Assembly: GCF_000340215.1 (NCBI RefSeq)
Contig: NW_006921535.1
Coordinates: forward strand, 2,851,663 to 2,915,662
Length of the DNA: 64,000 nt
Source of the DNA: Pseudocercospora fijiensis CIRAD86
Taxonomy: Eukaryota > Ascomycota > Dothideomycetes > Mycosphaerellales > Mycosphaerellaceae
Reading direction: 5' to 3'
Part shown: positions 8,503 to 19,370 of the stretch, piece by piece
Position numbering within the stretch: position 1 is the first letter of the stretch
Layout: every line of letters begins with the position of its first letter
Notes under the pieces: model-generated
What the model was told of the DNA's origin: nothing
Databases searched by the model: none
Seen by the model: only the letters and a program-made list of their open reading frames with translations
Translations under genes and position numbers: made by a program

Positions 8503-11391
8503 CTATAGCCAAATCGCCATTGCTAAGGATCCGAGAGCGATTAAAGCTCCGGTAAATGGAATGAATGTAGATGGTGGCGCGCCGTTAGATGAGCTGGAGC
8601 CTTCTGCGCTGGTAGGTGATGCAGTGGTGGAAGGCGATGCGCCCGCGGTCGCTGCGGTACCATGTGTGAAGGATGCGACAGTCGTGCTGGTTGCTGCCGC
8701 TGGGAAGAGAGTTTCATAGATAGTGGTGATTGGTTGGCCATTGGAGCCAACCTCGACGATCTCCAGGAGTGTCGCGTGAGGTGACAGACTGATGATATAC
8801 GTGTGTCCGTCAATCGTGACGGTCTCCATGTCGTCCGGCGTCAAGGTTTCTCCATTGATGATATATGTAGCACCATTATTGATTGCCGTGAACGTCTCTC
8901 CGCCAATAGTCAAGATCGGAGCTGCCGTAGGCTTGACGCCGTATGCCCCGTCGATTTGCGATATCGTCGAGCTTCCGGCTGCAGCCAACATGATAGCTGT
9001 GCCTCCTGGCAGGAGGGATATCGTCTCTCCACCGACTGTGATGGTACCTCCGATGGTAAGGGTCTGTCCGTCAATGACATAAGTCGCGCCAGAACCAGAA
9101 TCGTAGTCAATAGCGGTGTAAGTGTGGCCGTGAATTGTCAAGATTGGAGCACCGCCTGGTGCTGCGCCTACCATGCCCATATATGACGTTGCAGTGTGGC
9201 CGTTAGCGATGCTTACTAGCTGATTCGCATCATTGTTCATAGAGATGGTCTCTAATCCATTGGGTCCGTTGATAGTGATGGCGCCACCCGGTGTCAGTGT
9301 CTGGCCTGAGATGATATATGTCGCCCCGCCATTTGCCGAATACATTCTCCCATCCACCGTCAGCATAGGAGGTGCTGTGATGGCAGGAGGCGAGAGCTGG
9401 GAGCCAAGCCCGTTAAATGCTACTCGTGTTGCGTCTGGCGCTAGGCTGATCGTGGTACCTTGCACGACGACTTGCCCTCCTGGAGTCAAGACCGATCCGC
9501 CGATGTTGAATTGAGTAGCCGCATTGGCTGTGAATACCCGCGATCCCACGGTGATCAGCGGGATATTGGCGACCGCTCCTGGGTTTGTAGGCGAGGAAAG
9601 TTGCGCAGCAGTGCCGTCAACCATAATGGCAGTACCGCCAAGAGCAATGGAGACCTCTTGTCCGCCAAGCGTGATAGGTGCGCCACCTGCTGATGCCGTC
9701 TGGCCAGATATGACAAAAGCACCTCGTCCAACGTTGATGGCTGTAACCATCGAAGTGCCGACGCTGAAGACTGGGTTCTGTCCAGGTTGAACTATTGGAC
9801 CAGAGCCAGAGCCAGAGCCAGAAGCAGGGCGAGTAAGTCCACCTATGCCGGATGCAATGGCAGCCGCAGTCGGATTTGCGAAAGTCTGCTCAGCATTGCT
9901 CAAGACCTGGGCGGCGTTTGTAGGTTTTGCAGGCTGAGCAGCAGCACTGATGATGGCCGAGAGAACAGGTCCGACATTGTTTGCACCTCCCGGGGTAGGA
10001 TTGTTCACTCTGGACGCGGTCACAGTAATTCCACTGAAGACGGCCGTCACCACCTTGTTCGTCGCGGTCGGGTCTTGAGGAATCAGCAGATTCAGATCGC
10101 TGCTCTCGATGTGTGCAGTGAATAGAACGGGTGTCAGTGGGCGCCGTGTGGTCGTTGGTGGTGCCACAACACTGCCTCTGGCGGGACCTGTCTTGGTCGG
10201 GATGATCAATGCAGTATCAGAGGATTCGACGTGTGCAGTAAAGGGAGCCCAGATGATGCCCGTATCAGTCGGAGTAGTCTCCACAAGGGACAAGCCGGAT
10301 GGCAAAGTAGGCGTGGGTGTATCAAGCGAGAGGACAGACTGTGGTATGCCAGCTGGTGTGGCTACAGCCGCTGCGAGGACCTTTTGCACCACTATCACCA
10401 CGGTCGGCTCGGCGTCGAAGGTGCCCACCGACACGCTTGACAGTGGTAGGCCAGAATCGTCTTCCACTGCTTGCAATACTGCGGCGTGTATTTTGCCCTT
10501 GACCGACATCGCATTTACATGTGCACCTTCCTCGTATTCGAAGCTCAATGGCTCCGAGAGCTGGTGCACGGTCGTGGTCGTCTCGCAGCGCACTGTGCCA
10601 TTGTACGCGCCGGCCCGAGGTTTCTTGCTGATGATCTCGACTTGACTGAAATGCACCACTGGAGTTCCTTGAGCGACTGTGTTGGAGCTCGCAATGGTCA
10701 GCGCTGCAGGGGTGGGAGTCACCACGACGTCTGGGATTGAGCCCTTGGAAGTTGTTTGATTCACAGGAATGTATGCTGTCTGCTCCACACTTGTTGTCGC
10801 TGCTGCACGTGGGGTCGGAGTGTCCCAGCAGGAGTACTCCAGCATGGTCGAGTTGAGTGCAGTGTTGAAGGCTGTCAGCGATATACACGACGGAGCTTCC
10901 ACGGCTGCTGTGATGTTGAGAGTGTCGCTCGCGGGAAGCAGGGTCCATGCGGTCGAGGTGTCATTGTGGTTGTACTGAATGACGAATGTTGAGTCGACGT
11001 GCGTGTAGGTCTCGGGGTACCAGTAGTCGAGTGATGCATTAGCGATGTTCAAGGTGGCGCCTCCACAAGTTGCGTTTGTTGGGTATGGCAGTGGTGGATT
11101 GAACGAGGGTGGTGTGGCCGGTGGCAGGTGTGCTGAGGGCTTCGGAGGTGATGATATGTAGGTGGGAGGGCGGTAGCTAAAGATTGCAGTTGGTGCGCCG
11201 GGGCTGCTACTGCTCGGCGCATGGACGGAGGGATTGGCAGGCGGCGGCGACGAAGAAGGCGGGTCGATGATGGTTCGGTTGCTATATGGTCTTTGGCGTC
11301 GGAGCGGCGCTGGAGGGAGGTCGAGGTCGTGTGCAGCGCTTGTGCCTGCCCAGACCAAGACGAGCACGAGCTTTGCGGCGAAAGGCAGCAT
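8503..11391 (-). CDS. Secreted GPI-anchor-type cell-surface protein with Gly/Thr-rich repeats
   Basis: Start chosen at ATG 11391 because it opens on a signal peptide (MLPFAAKLVLVLVWAGTSAA), while the 73 codons upstream in the open frame look non-coding; this gives 962 aa. After a Pro/Ser-rich linker come N-glycosylation-rich segments (NITA, NSTM) and a few Cys. The C-terminal half holds about five imperfect ~65-75-aa repeats of the type ILTIGGxTYTA..GATYIIxGxTLTPGG, with a short Gly/Ser run (GSGSGSG) before them. The end is Ser/Thr-rich and finishes in a hydrophobic tail (FTGALIALGSLAMAIWL) after SSNGAPPST, the pattern of a GPI signal. The protein is probably displayed on the plasma membrane or cell wall. 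No enzyme motif was seen; the family is a fungal surface protein without assigned function. No intron was needed. Confidence 0.8.
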   Translation of the reverse strand: MLPFAAKLVLVLVWAGTSAAHDLDLPPAPLRRQRPYSNRTIIDPPSSSPPPANPSVHAPSSSSPGAPTAIFSYRPPTYISSPPKPSAHLPPATPPSFNPPLPYPTNATCGGATLNIANASLDYWYPETYTHVDSTFVIQYNHNDTSTAWTLLPASDTLNITAAVEAPSCISLTAFNTALNSTMLEYSCWDTPTPRAAATTSVEQTAYIPVNQTTSKGSIPDVVVTPTPAALTIASSNTVAQGTPVVHFSQVEIISKKPRAGAYNGTVRCETTTTVHQLSEPLSFEYEEGAHVNAMSVKGKIHAAVLQAVEDDSGLPLSSVSVGTFDAEPTVVIVVQKVLAAAVATPAGIPQSVLSLDTPTPTLPSGLSLVETTPTDTGIIWAPFTAHVESSDTALIIPTKTGPARGSVVAPPTTTRRPLTPVLFTAHIESSDLNLLIPQDPTATNKVVTAVFSGITVTASRVNNPTPGGANNVGPVLSAIISAAAQPAKPTNAAQVLSNAEQTFANPTAAAIASGIGGLTRPASGSGSGSGPIVQPGQNPVFSVGTSMVTAINVGRGAFVISGQTASAGGAPITLGGQEVSIALGGTAIMVDGTAAQLSSPTNPGAVANIPLITVGSRVFTANAATQFNIGGSVLTPGGQVVVQGTTISLAPDATRVAFNGLGSQLSPPAITAPPMLTVDGRMYSANGGATYIISGQTLTPGGAITINGPNGLETISMNNDANQLVSIANGHTATSYMGMVGAAPGGAPILTIHGHTYTAIDYDSGSGATYVIDGQTLTIGGTITVGGETISLLPGGTAIMLAAAGSSTISQIDGAYGVKPTAAPILTIGGETFTAINNGATYIINGETLTPDDMETVTIDGHTYIISLSPHATLLEIVEVGSNGQPITTIYETLFPAAATSTTVASFTHGTAATAGASPSTTASPTSAEGSSSSNGAPPSTFIPFTGALIALGSLAMAIWL

Positions 11392-11790
11392 GACGGCCTC
11401 ACTATACAGCAGGCGCAGAAACGACAAAGAGCGAATGGCATGGCATGGCAGGGCAGGGCTCGGGGAAGGGAAGGGAAGGGAGAGACGAGAGAAGCAGCGG
11501 CAGGTCAGGTCGTTAGAAAGCAAAGCATCGCATCGCACACAGGCCTTCGCTGTTGAGGATGATGGCAGGCATGATGCAGGACATTCGCGTGCGTGCTCTA
11601 GTTCTACCACTTCGCTTCCCCGAACGTGGCTGTCTGAAGTCCCACTTATTGCGGGCCGATTTTGATATCCTCTCCTTGCTTGGCAATCGAGTCATCCGCA
11701 ATGGGAAGTACAGGTAGCACAGAGAGTCAGCAGAGCGATGTCAGAAAGAAGAATGCGAGCCGCGGCAAAGGAGTGGAGTTAGTAAGGCCT
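11392..11790. other. Upstream region of the surface-protein gene
   Basis: Ordinary base composition up to about 11790, probably promoter and 5' UTR of the minus-strand gene ending at 8503. No other gene supported. Confidence 0.4.
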
Positions 11791-12833
11791 TGAATACCTC
11801 GCGTTGTCTTGTCTATAAGACGGTTATCTACTACAAGACGGCAGTTATAAGGTTGTTGTCTTATAATAGCGTATCTTATGTATCTTATAGGTAACTAAGC
11901 TATCTTATCTATAATTAAACGCTTAGTATTCCTTTACTATCTTACTATTGCTAATTCCTTACTCTTCTATATAGTATACTATAGATTAAATCGCTTATAA
12001 CTATCTAGTATTATTACTATCGGTTTCGATAGTACTTAAGACCGTACGGTTAATTATTAATAGAGGGAAACGTCCGAGGTTGTTATAAGTAAGTAACGCG
12101 TACGTAGATACTAGATATAAGACTTAATAGGTTCGATAAAGAGCTAAGTCTATCTACGTAAATCCGAATAGTTTTATATAGTACGCTAAGCGCTAAGTAG
12201 TAGGTTAGAGTCGCGTAGGCCGAATACCTAAGGCTAGCGCTTTCTACCTAGGGCGTAGCCCTTTATAGAGGTATAGGCTAAAGAATATAATAACGAGTCG
12301 ATAGTAGTACTAGAGTTAGGTTATTACTAACTTATTAGTAGACGTAGATAATACTTCTTAGAAGCTTTTAGATATCTTTGTAGTTTATAGCTTTTCGAAT
12401 AGTAGTACTAACTATTATCTCTTTTAGCTATCTACTAGTATTAATACTAGTAATAGATCGGTTTAGTAGCTTTACGAGGTTAGTAATAGTAGTACTAATA
12501 ACGTTCTTACTATATTAGTAGCGCTTAGTAGGCTCTTCCTTTGCCGCCGCTATCTTCTTTTTCTTTAATAAAGTCGTAACTGCCTATTTCTATAGTAAAG
12601 AAAAACCTCGCTTTCTACTACTTATACTACTATTATTAGTACTAGCCGACTATAGACTTAGCGCTATAGAAGAACTATACTCTTTATGATTAGAGATAGG
12701 CTAATAATTAAGCAGTCTTATAGACTATAACGATAAAACGCTCAATTAAAGGTATTCAATCCGTCTTATAGTAGACCCACTTGTCCCATAGAAAAGTGGC
12801 CTGTCTTGTCTGTGGTTGACCGCGAGGTATTCA
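11791..12833. mobile_element. RIP'd element with 13-bp terminal inverted repeats
   Basis: TGAATACCTCGCG at 11791-11803 recurs as its exact reverse complement at 12821-12833. Most of the interior is strongly RIP'd (TpA-rich), while DNA outside is normal; about 60 bp inside the right end is also normal. Motifs related to GTCTTGTC and ATAAGACGG occur near both ends in different order. No transposase frame was found, so a non-autonomous DNA element or a decayed remnant is most likely. No target duplication could be fixed. Confidence 0.5.
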
Positions 12834-13325
12834 GGACCCGATGAGAGAGTTTTAGTGTGCCGCTGGCTGAACAATCCTTCGTGCTTCGCCGATGGCTTGC
12901 CTTGCGACACCCATCGTCCGTCCGTCCGCTACTGCTGTAGATAACGGTACGGATACGGATAGCAGTTGCAGATTTGGTGCAGCGTACTGTGCTCCGGAGC
13001 AGCATTGCATCGCCACGTAGTACCATACCTGTACCCGTACTCCCACACACGAGCCGCATCGCATCGCATCGCATCGCATCGCAGCTCGCCTCGCCTCGCC
13101 AAGCATGGGCAAGCGAGAGCACCGGTGAAGAAGGCAACAGAGTCGTCGTGATCCTGTTCGGGAGGTAACTCCTTCTCCACCGAAGCGGCCTGCCAGTTGC
13201 GCCTGAGTGTGTGTGCCTGTGCCTGTGCCTGTGCCTGTGTGCCTCCGCCTGTTCTCTCACAATCCTCTGCTCTGCCATCCATCGCTCACTGTCCCACTCC
13301 GCCCTGCTGCTTCCAATCCATCCCC
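12834..13325 (+). promoter_or_regulatory. Upstream region of the protease-like gene, with short tandem repeats
   Basis: Contains a GCATC pentanucleotide tandem (about 13056-13082) and a CCTGTG hexamer tandem (about 13208-13238). Position suggests promoter and 5' UTR. No promoter element can be named with confidence. Confidence 0.4.
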
Positions 13326-15458
13326 ATGCCTCCCTCCTCGACCTTCCTCGCCCGCTGCCTTCTCCTGCCCACTCCGCTGCTGTCGTACATGCTCCACGTG
13401 AGTGCACTCCGCTTTATCGAGCCGCGCCACCACGACACCACCTCCGCCTCCGCCTCCACCTCCACCTCCATCCCCGCCCCCATCTCCATCAATCCAGACC
13501 AGAATTGGGACGGTATTGATGGCCCCTGGAACTCCTTCACTCTGCGCGTCGGCACTCCTGAGCAGACGGTGCGCACATTGCTCTCCTTCGCCTCCTACCA
13601 GACCTGGGTAGTGTTGCCGGAAGGATGTCAGGCGGCCGCGTCGCAAGCCGCATGCGCCGAGTCGAGAGGGAGTTTGTTCTACAAGAACGAATCGTCAACG
13701 TGGGATGAGCAGGGTATCTACGATTTGTGGATAGAGAAGAACCTGGACTACAACGGCAATGCCATCTACGGCTACGACACAGTGGCACTCGGTGGCATAG
13801 GCGAAGGCGGCCCAATCTTGAAAAACACCACCGTTGGAGCTTTAGCCGTCGAGGACTTCTACCTGGGAGTACTCGGTGTCAACCCCAAGCCAACAAACTT
13901 CACCACCTTCAACCATGGCTCGCCAAGCTACATGACCCTGCTCAAGGAACAAAATTACATCCCGAGTCTCTCTTTTGGATACACCGCTGGAGCTCAGTAC
14001 CGATTCACTGGCGTTCTTGCCTCATTAACGCTGGGAGGCTACGACAGCAATCGCTTCATCGACAACAATGTCACCTTTCGATTCGCCGCCGATAATGAGC
14101 GCGACATTGTCGTGGCTATACAGGACCTTACCACACCCTCGCAGATCTCCTCCAATCCCACAGCTACCAAGCTGCTGCCCTCCCCGGTCTATGCATACAT
14201 CGACAGCACCGTACCTGGAATCTGGCTTCCCATAGAAGCCTGCAGAGCATTTGAGCTCGAGTTTGGTCTCGTGTTCGACAACGACACACAGCTTTACCTT
14301 GTCAATGATACCCTGCACGATTCTCTCTTGGACCGGGATGCTAACGTCACATTTACGCTCGCCCAAGCTTTCACCGGTGGCCCGACAGTACAAATCACGC
14401 TGCCATATGCGGCCTTCGACCTGACCGCGAAGCCTCCGTTCCAAGGACCGGACTCCTCGAGCGCTGTTTCAAATGACACCAATTACTTTCCCCTTTTCCG
14501 CGCTCAGAATGACACCCAATACACCCTGGGAAGGGCGTTCATGCAAGAAGCATACATCTCTGTTGATTGGGAGTCTGCAATATTCAACGTGTCTCAAGTT
14601 GCATGGACCGAGAATGCCGAAAAACATCTGGTTCCCATCATTCCAAGCTCGGAAAGTCCTGGGGCACGATCGAGCGCTTCTGGAGACGACCATAAATCCA
14701 GCCGTCTGATGCCCGGTGCCATTGCCGGCATAGCTGTAGGCGCAGTGGCCGTACTTGCGCTCCTTGGAATCCTGCTCATGTTCTACTTCCGAAAGAAGAG
14801 GCAGGCTGCAGTTAAGCGCATTGAGAGTGAGAAGCTATCGGATGACGCGTCAACATCCGCAGCTGCAACGGTGCTCAGCGGGGAGCGGAACAGTGCTTAT
14901 CAGAAAGCGGAACTGGAAGGATCCTCTACACCCTCAGGACCGTTCAGCGACCGCCATAGATTGACGTCTTCGACAAATGGCTCCGTCAGTGAAGACACCC
15001 CTCACTCGATGACCGTATCTTATAATCCTGGTTATTACATGACGACTGCCGGCGCATCAACCCCTTCGTCGCCATCTGCAGCGGAAGGAACTCATTCGAG
15101 AACGCAGAGTGGCAGCTTCTCCCTCATGTCGCCCTTATCTGCAACTGCCAGCGAGGCTGACAGTAAAGAGCGGAAAGTTTACGAAATGCCCGGAGACATG
15201 CCTGCCATTCGTGAGAAGGATGGCCGAGCACTGAGCGAAAAGGAGGCGATTCAACGTCGCGAGCAGCTCTACAATGGAATCGTCTCGACAACCCCAACAT
15301 CATCGGAGCACCCTCGAGAAGGACTCCGCGAGCCCAGACGTGTGAATCCCGAGGAGATCGTGCAAAGAAGCATCGACCCCGAACCTCGAGACACGGCCCT
15401 TCATCGAAGATTTTCTTTTGAACGTCAACCTGGAAGCACAGAGGAGCTCTACGACTAA
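13326..15458 (+). CDS. Membrane-anchored aspartic-protease-fold protein, first catalytic Asp absent
   Basis: Start at ATG 13326 chosen because it opens on a signal-like hydrophobic segment (FLARCLLLPTPLLSYML); upstream codons are low-complexity. The 710-aa product begins with a peptidase A1-like ectodomain (WNSFTLRVGTPEQTVRTLLS ... SPSYMTLLKEQNYIPSLSFG ... LTLGGYDSNRF ... YTLGRAF). At the first active-site position, where DTGS is expected, it reads SFASYQTWV (about residues 86-94); the second Asp region reads AYIDSTVPGIWLP (D about 293). The ectodomain has many N-glycosylation sites. One transmembrane helix follows (AGIAVGAVAVLALLGILLMF, about 466-486), then a ~225-aa Ser/Thr-rich cytoplasmic tail. 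Fungal relatives of this layout are known. With one catalytic Asp missing it is probably not a standard protease; a sensor or binding role is inference. Confidence 0.8.
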   Translation: MPPSSTFLARCLLLPTPLLSYMLHVSALRFIEPRHHDTTSASASTSTSIPAPISINPDQNWDGIDGPWNSFTLRVGTPEQTVRTLLSFASYQTWVVLPEGCQAAASQAACAESRGSLFYKNESSTWDEQGIYDLWIEKNLDYNGNAIYGYDTVALGGIGEGGPILKNTTVGALAVEDFYLGVLGVNPKPTNFTTFNHGSPSYMTLLKEQNYIPSLSFGYTAGAQYRFTGVLASLTLGGYDSNRFIDNNVTFRFAADNERDIVVAIQDLTTPSQISSNPTATKLLPSPVYAYIDSTVPGIWLPIEACRAFELEFGLVFDNDTQLYLVNDTLHDSLLDRDANVTFTLAQAFTGGPTVQITLPYAAFDLTAKPPFQGPDSSSAVSNDTNYFPLFRAQNDTQYTLGRAFMQEAYISVDWESAIFNVSQVAWTENAEKHLVPIIPSSESPGARSSASGDDHKSSRLMPGAIAGIAVGAVAVLALLGILLMFYFRKKRQAAVKRIESEKLSDDASTSAAATVLSGERNSAYQKAELEGSSTPSGPFSDRHRLTSSTNGSVSEDTPHSMTVSYNPGYYMTTAGASTPSSPSAAEGTHSRTQSGSFSLMSPLSATASEADSKERKVYEMPGDMPAIREKDGRALSEKEAIQRREQLYNGIVSTTPTSSEHPREGLREPRRVNPEEIVQRSIDPEPRDTALHRRFSFERQPGSTEELYD

Positions 15459-15978
15459 TGTTTTTTTTCTTTCTTCTTTTGGCTTCCATGTTTGTATCTT
15501 ACTTTCCAGCAGCGCGGCGTTGGTGGAATGTGATAGGAATGGGACAACAGCACAAACTAGCGTTTTCATCTCGGATGGGGACAGATTCATTAATCGTCAG
15601 GTTCATAGTTACGACATATCAAGATCAGACAGAGCCCAAGAATTTGGCATTATGACTTACCGAAAAACGTCCAGCAAGGTAACGGACTATTCCCCATCTC
15701 GTCATTTTCCAATCAACACTCAGTGTAAGGAGAAATGGAAGTCATGATGAGTGAGTGAACGACACAGGTCGTATATACATGGCTGATGGCATTGACAGCG
15801 CCTGAAAGCGCAGGAATAACCAATCCTTGGAGTAGGATGGAGAACGCCAGTCTATGGTTTCTATAATACAACTCCTTCCTTCATTCCTTGCCCTTTCCCA
15901 TCATGTAGACAGGCATGTATATCACTTACCCAAGAACGCCACGCCGGCATTCTGATGCCAGTTCCAAAAGCTTTCTAT
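15459..15978. other. Intergenic, convergent 3' ends
   Basis: Lies between the stop codons of two convergent genes. A T-rich run directly follows the left stop. No gene or RNA supported. Confidence 0.5.
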
Positions 15979-18619
15979 CTAATAAAAGCTGTTCCGATCC
16001 CGATGGCTCCTTACAGGTACATAAGCAGCAGGCGAAGAGCGGTGCCTGCTGCTTCCAATATCGATACTTGAAATTTCTCGACTCAATTCATCCCCATTAC
16101 TTCCTCCTGGCGAATGCGAGAGAGGGACTTTGGGTGGGATGCTGGGCGGCCCATATCCTCCTCCTCCAGGGCTCGTCTCCCCGAAACCTCGAGAATACTG
16201 CTGTCGCTGCTCGTACGGATTCGGGACTGGATTAAAGTTCTCGTGGGTCCGCAGAGGCTCCATGGCCGAGCTTGTGGAAGGCGGCTTCTTGAAGAGCTTG
16301 TTCCTGGCAGGCTGAGGCTCCGCAGTCGGCATGGGCGAAGACTTGTTTCGGAAGTTGACGACTGTGTCTTTCGACAGATGTCGTGGTCCAAAGTCTCGGT
16401 CACGACCAGTGCCATACGTCTTGGTCGGCGTCTTCTTCTTCTCGGGCTCAGGCGCCCACGAGTCGACAGGGAGATGGTCAGACGGGTCAATTTCTTGCCC
16501 GTGCCAACCGACGATGGGACCCTTCTGCGTTGCATTGGCCTCAGCGCCCGGTGCTTTCGGGTTGTGCACATCGAAACTGTCGGGCGAGAAAGGAGTGCCG
16601 GAGCCTTCTGACATGGACGGTCTAGGTGACACAGACTTTCGAGCGGGTGGGTTTCGGCTGACCACCGTTGCTCGGACTCTTTCCGGCTGTGGTGCGGGTT
16701 GTGATGTCGACAGAGGACTCTCAGAAGACGACTCAAATGCGCGGACCGGGAACTGGATGCTATACGAGTTTCTCGGCGGCGCCGAGGAAGGCGCGGACTG
16801 AGGCTGAGGTTGAGGTGACACAGCTCGTGGTTTGATAAGCGGTGCAGCATCCCGATTTCGATAGTCGCCCTGATATGGAGGCTGTCGGTCCGGCGTCTGG
16901 TACGGTGTGCGCTCTGGCCGATAAGGATTAGGACTTCTCGCTCTCGGGATTTCTTGAGAGAGTGGATGCGGTTGCCTTGAAGGCGTGTATTCCGCAATAC
17001 TATTACGACCAGCGACCGGTCTGCCGTATGGTGAAGTCCTGGCATAGGGAGACGGACTGTGGCCACCTGGCGACGATAAATTTGGTGTCGAATGATGGCT
17101 GGCTTGGTAGGGCGATTGACCATATTCGTCCATCGACTGTCCTTGACTGGGAGGCGTTTGCTGAGGAGCGTAGCCTCGTTCAATACTTTGCAGGGGTGAC
17201 GAGTTTGGCACGTACTGCTGTCTGGCGGCTGCAGGCGTTGCCGCATAGCTGGGCTGCTGATACATCTGGTGGTGATGTGGCGAAGCGGGATGCGACTGCG
17301 GTACAGCGGGCGAGCTATGACTGTGCATAGGTGGCGGTGGGGGCGGAGAACTGTCCAATTCATCTTCAATGTACGCCTGCTTGGCGGAGTACGCACCGCC
17401 GTACTCGTCTTCCCAGCCAGGTGGCATATCATTCCTTCTTTGCCGAGTATGCTGGTATTGGTAGTCCAGATCTGGAATCGGTTCTGGAAAGTGCGTGGAG
17501 AGCTGGTAGTCATTCTCGTAGGCCTGGGACCCATGCGCCTGCGGAGTCACAGGAGCCGAGTGGGAATGTGGAATGCCAATGTGGCTCATCGGTCTAGGTT
17601 GCAGCTGTGGTTGTGTTGAATGTCTTGGAGGTGTACATGTCTGCTGTGGACGTGATGGCTGGGTGGAGGAAGCTCTTTGTGCTCTGCTTGGGCCGAGTTG
17701 TGGCAAGAAGTCGGGTGTTTGGACAAGCGCGTGAAGGTGGTAGGCTTGAGGATCTGGGTGTTGATCGTATTCGCCATAGTATTGATCGTGAGGTGTGCCA
17801 TGCTGAGCTGACGGAGCTGGAGAGCTGGCTTGAGAGCGCGCTGGTGTCTGTCCAAACAAAGTCGATTCAGAGGCAGGATAGTTGTACGTCTTCGGGCCAG
17901 TGGACGTGGCTCGCGGTAGAGTCTGATAGTCTCGAGGACCATGCTTCGCCCTGCCTGGATTTGGTCGCTCTGGGATCACCACATCTTTGGTCGCTGGGGC
18001 GTTCGGGTTCGCGGGCAAGGGCCTCCTCTTGACCTTTGGCTGCAATGTGCCATACTGCTGCTTGAGCTCGTCTGCCATCGACATCTGCTCTTCTCCCATG
18101 TCCATCGGCTTCTCTCTGGTGTCGTAGTACGTGACTTCCATGCGCACTTCTCCCGCATATTTGCCCTTGCACGTCAAGCCCTGCCACGAGTCGCCCTTTC
18201 CGCCTCCAGGAACCACGATGGTGGCCAAGTCGACCCAAGCCTCTCCGATCAGGTCGGTACGCTTGTCTTCGCTAAACACGGATATTTTGAGAGTGTAGTA
18301 GTCAGGCGAGTCGTGAACGGTGAAGCGTAGCTCTTGGTCCCTAGGGTGTCAGTCAGTACTGGTTTCACGGTAAGACGGCGGCACATGATGCTTGCCATCG
18401 CGGTGTCTGTCCTCCTCGACGATCCGTCTCCGTCTTGCGTGCCTCTTTTCCGAGTCTGGCAGCACAATAGGGATTCTGCTTGCCCATGGTTTTGCGATTG
18501 GGAAGGTTCTTGGCCCTGTCAACAACCAGGACCAGCGTGCCTATCTCAGGCCCATCGACGGTCATGTCGGCAAAGATGCCCGCAGCATGGGGGCCATTGC
18601 TGGCCATTTTCGAGCTCAT
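15979..18619 (-). CDS. Inn1/Fic1-type C2-domain cytokinesis protein
   Basis: Two exons: 18619-18396 and 18340-15979, giving 861 aa. Exon 1 starts MSSKMASNGPHAAGIFADMT and carries the C2 strands GTLVLVVDRAKNLPNRKTMG and KTETDRRGGQTPRW. Exon 2 resumes DQELRFTVHDSPDYYTLKIS and completes the C2 domain (LIGEAWVDLATI, GEVRMEVTYY). The remaining ~700 residues are Pro/Ser/Gln-rich and disordered, with many PxxP-like motifs, as in Inn1/Fic1, whose C2 domain acts in membrane ingression and septum formation while the tail binds SH3 proteins of the actomyosin ring. The only intron has a GC donor. N-terminal family match is strong; direct evidence for septal location is not available. Confidence 0.87.
18341..18395 (-). 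other. Non-canonical GC-AG intron in the Inn1-like gene
   Basis: Minus-strand intron of 55 nt starting GCAAGC and ending CCCTAG, with ACTGAC branch-like sequences 8-15 nt before the acceptor. Splicing here joins TG to G, giving Trp-Asp-Gln-Glu exactly where the family reads PRWDQELRF. The nearest GT donors put exon 2 out of frame. Confidence 0.8.
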
Positions 18620-19370
18620 TGCATTTGATCAACGATTGCGCCTTGCTCCCTTCTCCACCACGACCACTCGACGACGACAACAAACAGCAACAAGCGAAAC
18701 GGTGTCGGCAAGACACTGCCGTTGGTTTCGAGGCAGACTCGTGGGTCGTGCGGGAGCCTGAGGCGTGTTTGTTGACGTATCGTCGGTGGCGCAAGGCGCG
18801 TCGTGAGCGGAAAGTTACAGAACGAGCATTGATTGCAGAGACGCGGAAACTGGCGGTTACAAACGAAGGCACAACCAACGGACAAAGTGAGAGCAAGTGT
18901 AGGAGTCGGAGGAGTCGGAGGAGTCGCTGTGTGGTGTCACTTGCAGCGAGCAGTAACAGTGAACAGTGAACAGAAGTGATCAAGTTGCGCGATGGCTGGG
19001 ATGTGGCTGGTGGGTCTTGGCTGTTCACAGGTGAAGCTCAGACCGCCTTGGCACGCTATTCCCCTTCGGGGGCTATGGCAGGGAGGCATACCATCCACTT
19101 ACTCGGAGTAGCTCGCAGATCCGATATACTGTATGGTACGTGCTCACAAGGCTGGGAGTTATTTGCTGGATCCGGTCCCGACTCCCGCGACTGGACTTGC
19201 TACATACCTACCTGCCCGTGGTTTCCGTATGTATGCTGCTGGACCGCATACAAATCGCAAATCTCCGCGTCAGTTTCTGTCGTTGCGCACTCCTGCATGG
19301 GCTCTCCAAGCATACTAGAACACTCCAGGCTGTCAAGCTCCCTGAGCCTCCCTCATACCTAAAATTACCT
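18620..19370. other. Intergenic, upstream of the Inn1-like gene
   Basis: No supportable gene. It probably holds the promoter and 5' UTR of the minus-strand Inn1-like gene. Normal composition. Confidence 0.45.

Noticed and set aside
13197..13325. Upstream extension of the protease-like gene
   Set aside because: The added residues are a Cys-Ala repeat from a CCTGTG tandem; the ATG at 13326 starts a proper signal peptide.
12766..13407. Minus-strand frame upstream of the protease-like gene
   Set aside because: Low-complexity translation of GCATC and CCTGTG tandem repeats, overlapping the N-terminus of a better gene.
16083..17534. Second minus-strand frame inside the Inn1-like gene
   Set aside because: A long shadow frame of a Pro/Ser/Gln-rich exon; the frame with the C2 domain is the real one.
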